Shown in pieces: positions 1 through 7,578 of a stretch of 64,000 nucleotides of DNA. Source of the stretch: SHVO01 sp964576515 (GTDB lineage: Bacteria; Pseudomonadota; Alphaproteobacteria; Rhodospirillales; Rhodospirillaceae); contig CAZNUW010000007.1 in NCBI GenBank assembly GCA_964576515.1, positions 62,001 through 126,000 on the forward strand. Direction: 5' to 3'. Position 1 is the stretch's first letter. Each line of letters opens with the position of its first letter. The position numbers were made by a program, and so were the translations under genes. Under the pieces are notes generated by a model. That model was given only the letters and a program-made list of their open reading frames with translations, did not search any database and had not been told where the DNA came from.

Positions 1-468
1 CGCGCCGACGAGCGCTTCGGCAAGCGCTTCATCAGCCATACCAAGGGTAAAATCGTCGACGGCGTGCTGACGACCGAACCGGTGGATATCGCTTATCCCT
101 GGGCGGTGTTTATTGGACGCCCGGGCCACTACGACATCAAGGGCGCGCGCCTGAATGTGACCCTGGCGCCGTCCGGCGAGACGGCGGAAGGGGTGCTTGC
201 GGGTTACACGGACGTGGAAAGTTGGTACCAGCAACTTGTTCGGTCCTGGTCGACCCACCACTCCAGTTACGGCGGCCTTTCTCAACCCTCGCTTTATCGT
301 GTGCTTCACCGCCTCGCGGACGGGTACCCGGATGCGCAAGGCGCCAACACCGCGATCTCGTCGTCCATCACGATCAAGCTGGTCCAGACGTTTATCGAAC
401 ATCCCGACCGCAAAGTCGCGGTCGAGCAGGGATCCGGGCGCGCGGGGGCGGAGTCCGCGCAACGTTAA
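1..468 (+). CDS. C-terminal part of an unrecognised protein (5' end outside window)
   Basis: An open frame runs from the first base to a TAA at 466-468, giving about 155 residues of a protein whose start lies upstream. I do not recognise the family. The visible part is soluble-looking, rich in Tyr, Trp and Ser, and ends in a low-complexity Gly/Ala/Arg tail. There is no membrane segment or obvious catalytic motif. A strong terminator follows within 25 bases, so this is the last gene of its transcript and is separate from the receptor array downstream. A link to the receptors' substrate is possible but unsupported. Confidence 0.6.
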   Translation, partial: RADERFGKRFISHTKGKIVDGVLTTEPVDIAYPWAVFIGRPGHYDIKGARLNVTLAPSGETAEGVLAGYTDVESWYQQLVRSWSTHHSSYGGLSQPSLYRVLHRLADGYPDAQGANTAISSSITIKLVQTFIEHPDRKVAVEQGSGRAGAESAQR

Positions 469-490
469 TGCACGCGGCCGCGTGCGCTGC

Positions 491-520
491 AAAAAAAAGG
501 CCCCGGAAGGGGCCTTTTTT
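491..520 (+). terminator. Rho-independent terminator after the first partial gene
   Basis: A GGCCCC/GGGGCC stem with a two-base loop is flanked by a run of eight A and a run of six T, so it could stop transcription from either side. It separates the partial gene from the receptor array. Confidence 0.85.
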
Positions 521-540
521 CATGTGGGGCGGGACGCGGC

Positions 541-853
541 TTCGCTGCAACAGTCGCGATTTATCAGCGGTTTTGCATAGTTAAGTCTCATATCGACGTT
601 GTGAAATCGGCGCGGCTATGAGAACAGTAACAGGCGCGTACGTATGACGAGCGGGAGAGACGCGTCGCGTGTCGAGGCAAGGGTCATGGAGAGGCATGGT
701 CGACCCTTTTTTGCCCCGGCACCTGCAGTGAGTAAGGGGGGACTCTGCGCCATCGGCTGAATGGCCGTTCGGCTTTCTTCTTTTTTCATTGCGAGCGATG
801 CAACGCGCGTTGTCGTGCCGGCAAACTGCCGTCCACACTATTTGGGAGAGATC
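541..853 (+). promoter_or_regulatory. Long leader of receptor 1, shared with receptor 2
   Basis: No convincing gene lies in this stretch of just over 300 bases. It aligns over its whole length with 3918-4229. Shared blocks in the same order include CTGCAACAGTCGCGATTTAT (546-565), GCATAGTT, TATGAGAACAGT, CGAGCGGGAGAGACG, GAGGCATGGTCGACC, and a TGCCGGCA-ACTGCCGT block close to the start codon. The segments between blocks have diverged. The upstream blocks may be promoter and the inner ones 5' untranslated RNA; no start site can be fixed from sequence. The ribosome-binding site GGGAGAG sits 5 bases before the ATG at 854. Confidence 0.55.
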
Positions 854-3820
854 ATGTTTAAGAGAAATGCTGCTGCGATGTCGCGGCGCTTCGGCTTCAT
901 GACCACCGTCAGTTCGGTGGCCATGCTCGCGGCTTCGTTCGCCGCTCAGGCGCAAACGGCGCCCGCGCAACAAGCGCAAACCGACGCGACCGCGGTCGAT
1001 GAAATCACCGTGACCGGCACGCGCGTCGTGCGCGACGGTTACGAAGCGCCGACCCCGGTCACCGTGATCGGCGTCGAGGCGATCGAACAAGCGCCGATGC
1101 AGCACATCTCGGATTTCGTCATGCGTCTTCCGGCGTTCTCGGGCGCGCAGTCGACGACGTCCGGCGGTAACGAGATCTCCACCGGCCGTCAGTCGCAGAA
1201 CAACCTGAACCTGCGCGGTCTCGACTCCTTCCGCACCCTGGTGCTGCTCGACGGCAACCGCTTTGTCTCGGGCGACGTGAACGGCTCCGTCAACGCCTCC
1301 GACCTTCCGACGCCGTTGATCAGCCGCGTCGACGTCGTGACCGGCGGCGCGTCGGCCGCCTACGGCTCGGACGCCGTGGCCGGCGTCGTGAACTTCGTGC
1401 TCGATAAAGAGTTCACCGGCTTCAAGGGCGAAGTGCAGGGCGGCATCACCGCGCGCGGCGACGATCCCAGCTACAAGGTCAGCCTGACCGCCGGTACGCC
1501 GTTCGCGGGCGGTCGCGGGCATGTGCTGTTCTCGGGCGAACATGCCTGGAACAAGGGGATCTTCGGCGCCGGGGAGTCGCGTGGCGACTTCTGGGGCTAC
1601 GACACCTATCACCTGGTGGAAAACCCCGCGTGGAATACGACCAGCAACAACCCGCGTTACCTTTTCCGCAGCCAGGTCGGCAGCATCCTGGCCACGTCGG
1701 GCGGTATCATCACCTCCGCCGGACCGCTCAAGGGTATTACGTTCGACCGCACCGGCCGCGCCGCGGGGAACTACAACTATGGCTCCCTGACCAACGCGCA
1801 GTTCACGGTCGGCGGCGACTGGGCGACGTCGGACGCGACGTTCTACAACCAGACGCTTTCCAACCACGTCACGCGTCAGGCCTACTTCGGCCGCGTCAGC
1901 TATGACGTGACCGACAACGTCACCGCCTACGCGAACTTCATCTACACCTACTCATACGGCTACGCGCGCTCGAAGCTGGACGATCAGCTCGGCAACCTCG
2001 TGATCCGTATCGACAACCCGTACCTCGATCCGTCGATTGCCGCGCGGATGACGGCGGCGGGCATGTCGCAGTTCACCATGGGCAGCTTCCTACACGACGT
2101 TCCGTACATCCAAACGGACAACTATCGCGACCTCTGGACCTATCAGGGCGGTCTCGAAGGGACCTTGTCGGCGTTCAATACGGACTGGGATTGGAAACTG
2201 CACGGTCAGTACGGCTTGGTGCGTTCGGATCTCTCGGGCCGCTTGCTTGACCTGGGCCGTCTGCGCGGTCTCGGCGGCATCCAGACCAACGCCCTTGATT
2301 CCGTACGTACGGCGAGCGGCCAGATCGTTTGCCGCGGCAACACGGATGCCAACCCGGCCAACGACGATCCGCTTTGCGTTCCGTTCAATCCATTCGGCTA
2401 TGGCGTGAACAGCCAGGCCGCGATCGACTACGTAAAAGGCCGCGCGCAGCTTTATCAGCGCAGCACGCAAAGCTTCTTCGCGTCCTCGATCACCGGTGAG
2501 CCGTTCGACACCTGGGCCGGTCCGGTCTCGGTCGCCACGGGCTTCGAATGGCGTAAGGAAGCGGTCAGCCCCGGCGATCTCGCCGGGTATTGCCCGAAGT
2601 GTCTCACCAGCTCCTATACGGCGGGCAACTACAAAGGAACGCGCGGCAGCTATACCGTTGCCGAAGGCTTCCTCGAAACCGTCGTGCCGCTGGCGAACGA
2701 CCAAGAATGGGCGCGCTCTCTCGACTTCAACGGCGCGGTCCGTCTCACCGACTACTCCACGTCCGGCTTTGTTGTGACCTGGAAAGCGGGTATCACCTAC
2801 GCGCCGGTCGACGAGTTGCGTCTGCGCGCCACCCGTTCGCGCGACATTCGTGCGCCGAACCTCGGTGACCTTTACACCGCGGGCGGCGGCGGTCAGTCGC
2901 CGGGCCTCATCGATCCGTTCCGTCCGCTGGCCGGCGCCGTCAGCTACGTCGGCGGAACGGGCGGCAACCCGCTCCTGCAGCCGGAAAAGGCCAACCAGAC
3001 CAACCTCGGTGTCGTTTACCAGCCGTCGTGGTTTGAAGGCTTCAGCGCGTCGGTCGACTACTATGACATCCAGATCAACGGCGCGATCGAAGTGCCGGGC
3101 GAAGTCGTGCAACGCTGCTTCGACAGCGGCGGCACGTCGCCGCTGTGCGGCGCCATCGAACGTAACCCGGCGAACCCGCTGGATCCGTTGTATCCGACCA
3201 TCGGTACGATCCGTCTCGTCACCAGCCGGCCGGAGAACCTTGCGTTCCTCAGCCAGAAGGGCTTGGACATCGAGATGAGCTACAGCACCAGCCTCGACCG
3301 CTGGAGCGACTCATTGGCCGGGGATCTCGCGCTGCGCGCTGTCGGCACGCACGTCATGGAATCCTTGCGTGACGACCGCCGGTCGGGCGTCATCGACTCA
3401 GCGGGCACCAATAGCCAGACGGGACCGCTTTCCTGGCGCTGGCTGTTCAACGCCAACTACGAGCTCGACAATATCGGCGTCGCATGGACCGGTCGCTATA
3501 TGAGCGCGGGCCAATACGGCAGCGGCACGCAACGCTATATCGAATGTCAGGCGGGCGCGTGCCCGATCTCGACAGCCGCGTTCCCGACCGTCGATTTCAA
3601 TCACATCGACAGCCGTTTCTATCATGACCTTTCGCTGACCTATAAGTTCATGGAAACGGACAACGGCGGCAGCATGCAGGCTTACTTGAACATCATGAAC
3701 CTGATGGACAAGGAACCGCCGGTGGTTGCCAGCACCAACTACTGGTACATGACCGTGAACCCGCAGCTTTACGACACGATCGGCCGCCGGTTCTACGCCG
3801 GTATCCGCTTCAAGATGTAA
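854..3820 (+). CDS. TonB-dependent outer-membrane receptor, tandem copy 1
   Basis: The 988-residue protein should import a bound ligand across the outer membrane using TonB energy. Residues 1-34 look like a signal peptide ending AQAQT. DEITVTGTR at 49-57 marks the TonB-box/plug start, and the plug contains NLRGL, VLLDGNR and the VDVVTGGASAAYGSDA signature. The remainder has the length and aromatic pattern of a 22-strand barrel. ATG 854 is chosen because GGGAGAG precedes it and the signal peptide begins there. A Cys pair (CPKC, 580-583) and further Cys pairs lie in predicted loops. The last residues are RFKM, without the usual terminal aromatic. The ligand is unknown. Confidence 0.93.
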   Translation: MFKRNAAAMSRRFGFMTTVSSVAMLAASFAAQAQTAPAQQAQTDATAVDEITVTGTRVVRDGYEAPTPVTVIGVEAIEQAPMQHISDFVMRLPAFSGAQSTTSGGNEISTGRQSQNNLNLRGLDSFRTLVLLDGNRFVSGDVNGSVNASDLPTPLISRVDVVTGGASAAYGSDAVAGVVNFVLDKEFTGFKGEVQGGITARGDDPSYKVSLTAGTPFAGGRGHVLFSGEHAWNKGIFGAGESRGDFWGYDTYHLVENPAWNTTSNNPRYLFRSQVGSILATSGGIITSAGPLKGITFDRTGRAAGNYNYGSLTNAQFTVGGDWATSDATFYNQTLSNHVTRQAYFGRVSYDVTDNVTAYANFIYTYSYGYARSKLDDQLGNLVIRIDNPYLDPSIAARMTAAGMSQFTMGSFLHDVPYIQTDNYRDLWTYQGGLEGTLSAFNTDWDWKLHGQYGLVRSDLSGRLLDLGRLRGLGGIQTNALDSVRTASGQIVCRGNTDANPANDDPLCVPFNPFGYGVNSQAAIDYVKGRAQLYQRSTQSFFASSITGEPFDTWAGPVSVATGFEWRKEAVSPGDLAGYCPKCLTSSYTAGNYKGTRGSYTVAEGFLETVVPLANDQEWARSLDFNGAVRLTDYSTSGFVVTWKAGITYAPVDELRLRATRSRDIRAPNLGDLYTAGGGGQSPGLIDPFRPLAGAVSYVGGTGGNPLLQPEKANQTNLGVVYQPSWFEGFSASVDYYDIQINGAIEVPGEVVQRCFDSGGTSPLCGAIERNPANPLDPLYPTIGTIRLVTSRPENLAFLSQKGLDIEMSYSTSLDRWSDSLAGDLALRAVGTHVMESLRDDRRSGVIDSAGTNSQTGPLSWRWLFNANYELDNIGVAWTGRYMSAGQYGSGTQRYIECQAGACPISTAAFPTVDFNHIDSRFYHDLSLTYKFMETDNGGSMQAYLNIMNLMDKEPPVVASTNYWYMTVNPQLYDTIGRRFYAGIRFKM

Positions 3821-3847
3821 GCGAGGCGAATTCTTTTCGCACTGCGT

Positions 3848-3884
3848 CAAGGCCGCCGGGAAATCCCGGCGGCCTTTTCGTTTT
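3848..3884 (+). terminator. Terminator of receptor 1
   Basis: GGCCGCCGGGA and TCCCGGCGGCC form a long perfect stem (3851-3874) followed by TTTTCGTTTT. An almost identical hairpin closes receptor 2 at 7215-7246, so the terminator was duplicated with the gene. Confidence 0.9.
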
Positions 3885-3917
3885 AAGTCTTCTAATCATT
3901 CCGGCGCTAAAAGCGCG

Positions 3918-4229
3918 GCTTGGCTGCAACAGTCGCGATTTATAGGCGGCTTTGCATAGTTCATTCCCACATCGGCGTTGTGTAATTTTCGTGCTTATGA
4001 GAACAGTTGAGGGCACGCACGTAGGACGAGCGGGAGAGACGTAGCGGACGGAGGCGGCGGTCGTGGTGAGGCATGGTCGACCGATTTTCGCCTAAGGCGC
4101 CGCGGCGAGGTGAGGGAAGAGCCTGCACGGACGATCGAACGAACGGTCGGCCTTCTTTATTCACCACAGGTATCACGAAGCGCGTCGACGTGCCGGCAGA
4201 CTGCCGTACACATCATTTGGGGAGAGATC
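3918..4229 (+). promoter_or_regulatory. Long leader of receptor 2, duplicate of the receptor 1 leader
   Basis: This gene-free stretch between the terminator at 3848-3884 and the ATG at 4230 repeats the block order of 541-853: CTGCAACAGTCGCGATTTAT, GCATAGTT, TATGAGAACAGT, CGAGCGGGAGAGACG, GAGGCATGGTCGACC, and the TGCCGGCAGACTGCCGT block next to the start. Block spacing is kept while the segments between have changed, as expected for duplicated regulatory DNA or RNA under selection. GGGGAGAG is the ribosome-binding site. Confidence 0.55.
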
Positions 4230-7187
4230 ATGTCTTATAGAAATGCGGCCGCGGGTGCGCGGCGCTTTGGATTCATGACGACCGTCAGCACGGCCGCCGT
4301 ACTCGCGGCATCGTTCGCCGCGCAAGCGCAGACGGCGCAACAGGCGCAGACCGATGCGCCCGCCGTCGACGAAATCACCGTGACCGGCACGCGCGTCGTG
4401 CGCGACGGTTACGAAGCGCCGACCCCGGTGACTGTGATCGGCGTCGAGCAGATCGAACAGCAGCCGATGCAGCACATCTCGGACTTCGTGATGCGCCTGC
4501 CGGCCTTCGCGGGCGCGCAGTCGACGACGTCCGGCGGGAATGAAATCTCCACCGGCCGCCAGTCGCAGAACAACCTGAACCTGCGCGGTTTGGACGTGTT
4601 CCGGACCCTGGTGCTGCTGGACGGCAACCGCTTCGTGTCCGGCGACGTGAACGGCGCGGTGAACGCGTCCGACCTTCCGACGCCGCTGATCAGCCGCGTG
4701 GACGTTGTAACCGGCGGCGCGTCGGCCGCCTACGGTTCGGACGCCGTGGCCGGTGTCGTCAACTTCGTGCTCGACAAAGAGTTCACCGGCTTCAAGGGCG
4801 AAGTGCAGGGCGGTATCACAGCGCGCGGCGACGATCCCAGCTACAAGGTCAGCCTGACGGCGGGTACGCCGTTCGCGGGCGGCAAGGGGCACTTCCTGTT
4901 CTCGGGCGAACACGCCTGGAACAAGGGCATCTTCGGGGCCGGCAAGTCCCGCGGCGATTTCTGGGGTTACGACACCTACCATATCGTCGAGAACCCGGCC
5001 TGGAACGCGACCAGCAATAACCCGCGCTTCCTGGTCCGGAGTCAGGTCGGCAGCATCCTCGCCGCGCCGAACGGCATCATCACGTCCGGCCCGCTCAAGG
5101 GGACGCTCTTCGATGCGACCGGCCGCGCCGTGGGTATGTACAACTACGGTTCGTTCACCAACGCCCAATTCACATCGGGCGGAGATTGGCGGACGTCGGA
5201 CGCGACATTCTTCAACCAGACCCTGTCCAACCACGTCACACGCCAGGCGTACTTCAGCCGCCTGAGCTACGACATTGCGGACAATGTCACGGCCTATGCC
5301 AACTTCATCTATACCTACAGCTACGGTTACGCCCGCTCGAAGCTGGACGACCAGCTCGGTAACTTGAACATCCGCGTCGATAACGCGTACCTCGATCCGA
5401 ATATCGCGGCCCGCATGACGGCGTTGGGGCTGACCCAATTCACCATGGGCAGCTTCCTGCACGATGTGCCCTACATCCAGACGGACAACTACCGTAACCT
5501 CTGGACCTATCAGGGCGGCCTTGAAGGCACCGTCGACGCGTTCAACACGGATTGGGACTGGAAAGCGCACGGTCAATACGGCCTGGCCCGCGGCGACCTT
5601 TCGGGCCGCGTGCTGGACCTCGGCCGTCTGCGCGGTCTCGGCGGCGTGGCCACCAACGCCCTTGATTCTGTGCGTACGGCGAGCGGCCAGATCGTTTGCC
5701 GCGGCAACACGGACGCCAACCCCGCCAACGACGATCCGCTTTGCGTTCCGTTCAATCCGTTCGGCACGGGCGTGAACAGTCAGGCCGCCATCGACTACGT
5801 GAAAGGCCGCGCGCAGCTCTATCAAGCGAACGAGCAGTATTTCATCGCCACGTCGATTTCCGGTGAACCCTTTGAACTCTGGGCCGGTCCGGTGTCGATT
5901 GCGACAGGTTTCGAATGGCGCAAAGAAGCCGTCGACATGGGAGACATCGCGGGCTACTGCCCGAAGTGTCTCACCAGCTCCTACACGGCGGGCAACTATA
6001 AAGGCACGCGCGGTTCCTACACCGTGAAGGAAGGTTTCCTCGAAACCGTCGTTCCCTTGGCGAAGGACGAAGCCTGGGCACGCTCTCTCGATTTCAACGG
6101 CGCAATCCGTCTCACCGACTACTCCACATCCGGCTTCGTCGTGACCTGGAAGGCCGGCGTCACTTATGCGCCGGTCGACGAACTACGTCTGCGCGCCACA
6201 CGCTCGCGGGATATCCGGGCGGGTAACCTGGGTGAACTGTATAACTTCGGCGGTGGTGGTCAGTCGCCCGGCCTGGTCGATCCGTTCCGTCCGCTGGCCG
6301 GTCCGGTCAGCTACCTGAACTCGACCTCGGGCAACCCGCTCCTGCAGCCGGAAAAAGCCAACCAGACCAACCTTGGCATCGTCTATCAGCCGTCGTGGTT
6401 TGAAGGCTTCAGCGCCTCGATCGACTACTATGACATCACCATCAACGGCGCGATCGAAACGCCGGGCGAGGTGGTGCAACGTTGCTTCGACAGCGGCGGC
6501 ACTTCGTTGCTGTGTAATGCGATCCAGCGTAACCCGGCGAACCCGGCCGATCCGCTGTACCCGACCATCGGGACGCTGCGCATCGTCAACGCCCAGCCGG
6601 AAAACCTAGCCTTCCTGAGCCAGAAGGGCCTCGATATCGAGTTGAGCTACTCGACCAACCTCGATACTTGGAGCGACTCGTTGAACGGTGAACTCAGCCT
6701 TCGGGCGGTAGGCACCAACATCATTGAATCGCTCCGCGACGACCGGCGTTCCGGTATCATCGATTCCGCCGGCACCAATAGCCAGACTGGCCCGCTGTCC
6801 TGGCGCTGGCTGTTCACCGCGAGCTATCAGCTCGATCCAATCGATATCAATTGGACGGGTCGTTACATGAGCTCCGGTCGATACGGCAGCAGCACATCGG
6901 TGTATGTGGAGTGCCAGCCGGGTTCGTGCCCGGTTTCGACCGCGGCATTCCCGACCATCGACTACAACCACATCGCCAGTCGCTTCTATCACGACTTGTC
7001 GCTCACCTATAAGTTCATGGAAACCGAGAGCGGTGGCACCATGTCCGCCTACCTCAACATCATGAACCTGTTCGACAAGGAGCCGCCGATGGTCGCCAGC
7101 CCGAACTACTGGTACATGACCGTCAACCCGCAGATGTACGATGCGATCGGCCGCCGGTTCTACGCCGGCATCCGCTTCCGTATGTAA
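4230..7187 (+). CDS. TonB-dependent outer-membrane receptor, tandem copy 2
   Basis: The 985-residue receptor has the same plan as copy 1: signal peptide (about 1-35), DEITVTGTR at 47-55, plug with NLRGL and GGASAAYGSDA, then a large barrel ending RFRM. ATG 4230 is preceded by GGGGAGAG. It is most like copy 1 through the barrel, but a 221-base stretch at the plug start (4368-4588) is nearly identical to copy 3 and clearly different from copy 1, which suggests gene conversion. The loop Cys pair is CPKC at 577-580. It probably binds the same class of ligand as its neighbours with altered loops; the substrate cannot be told from sequence. Confidence 0.93.
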   Translation: MSYRNAAAGARRFGFMTTVSTAAVLAASFAAQAQTAQQAQTDAPAVDEITVTGTRVVRDGYEAPTPVTVIGVEQIEQQPMQHISDFVMRLPAFAGAQSTTSGGNEISTGRQSQNNLNLRGLDVFRTLVLLDGNRFVSGDVNGAVNASDLPTPLISRVDVVTGGASAAYGSDAVAGVVNFVLDKEFTGFKGEVQGGITARGDDPSYKVSLTAGTPFAGGKGHFLFSGEHAWNKGIFGAGKSRGDFWGYDTYHIVENPAWNATSNNPRFLVRSQVGSILAAPNGIITSGPLKGTLFDATGRAVGMYNYGSFTNAQFTSGGDWRTSDATFFNQTLSNHVTRQAYFSRLSYDIADNVTAYANFIYTYSYGYARSKLDDQLGNLNIRVDNAYLDPNIAARMTALGLTQFTMGSFLHDVPYIQTDNYRNLWTYQGGLEGTVDAFNTDWDWKAHGQYGLARGDLSGRVLDLGRLRGLGGVATNALDSVRTASGQIVCRGNTDANPANDDPLCVPFNPFGTGVNSQAAIDYVKGRAQLYQANEQYFIATSISGEPFELWAGPVSIATGFEWRKEAVDMGDIAGYCPKCLTSSYTAGNYKGTRGSYTVKEGFLETVVPLAKDEAWARSLDFNGAIRLTDYSTSGFVVTWKAGVTYAPVDELRLRATRSRDIRAGNLGELYNFGGGGQSPGLVDPFRPLAGPVSYLNSTSGNPLLQPEKANQTNLGIVYQPSWFEGFSASIDYYDITINGAIETPGEVVQRCFDSGGTSLLCNAIQRNPANPADPLYPTIGTLRIVNAQPENLAFLSQKGLDIELSYSTNLDTWSDSLNGELSLRAVGTNIIESLRDDRRSGIIDSAGTNSQTGPLSWRWLFTASYQLDPIDINWTGRYMSSGRYGSSTSVYVECQPGSCPVSTAAFPTIDYNHIASRFYHDLSLTYKFMETESGGTMSAYLNIMNLFDKEPPMVASPNYWYMTVNPQMYDAIGRRFYAGIRFRM

Positions 7188-7214
7188 GGCAGCGTCGCCG
7201 ATCTAGCGCCGCAT

Positions 7215-7246
7215 CAAGGCCGCCGGGATCTCCCGGCGGCCTTTTT
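7215..7246 (+). terminator. Terminator of receptor 2
   Basis: The GGCCGCCGGGA/TCCCGGCGGCC stem with a minimal loop is followed by TTTTTCG. It is a duplicate of the hairpin after receptor 1. Confidence 0.9.
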
Positions 7247-7271
7247 CGTGCTGCGGTTCTAAAATCCGACA

Positions 7272-7578
7272 AAAGCGCGACTTCGCTGCAACACTTGCCG
7301 GCGAACACGCCGTCCACACGTACTTGGACGTTGTCTTTATTCATTTTTTTTGAGATGAGAGGCCCCGCACGGACGAGTTAAAGAACGTGGAGGTCGTACG
7401 GTGCGGATAGGAAGGCGTGAGGTCAGCTCCGCGGCTCCTGTCCCGTCATGTGGTGTTGAAGCTGTTTGGTACCGGTCGGTTTCGCCGACCCCGCGGTCTC
7501 TCCATCCCTAAAAACGCACCTTTTACGTTCGGCGCGTTTGTGCCGGCGCCCCCCGCCGTCACCTCAATGGAGAATAAT
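7272..7578 (+). promoter_or_regulatory. Rearranged leader of receptor 3
   Basis: This is a gene-free stretch of about 300 bases. It starts with CTTCGCTGCAACA, as in leaders 1 and 2, but jumps straight to TTGCCGGCGAACACGCCGTC, a block that in the other leaders lies about 280 bases later, next to the start codon. A second piece follows (TTCTTTATTCA, then GCACGGACGA) that matches leader 2 in swapped order. Downstream of about 7420 I see no similarity to the other leaders. The ATG at 7579 follows ATGGAGAATAAT, which gives a GGAG ribosome-binding site. Confidence 0.5.

Noticed and set aside
640..720. Glycine-riboswitch look-alike (GCGGGAGAGAC then GAGGCATGG) in leader 1
   Set aside because: The first motif resembles a glycine aptamer, but the CGCCGAAGG core and the AGGCAAAAGGAC strand are missing, and leader 2 has the same gap. 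I describe the leader only as conserved.
581..1867. Long reading frame on the minus strand over receptor 1
   Set aside because: It is rich in Arg/Val/Gly with no domain, lies opposite a strong receptor gene in GC-rich DNA, and is a frame shadow. Others of this kind (4173-5825, 8425-9939, 47847-50189, 58351-60966 minus) were rejected for the same reason.
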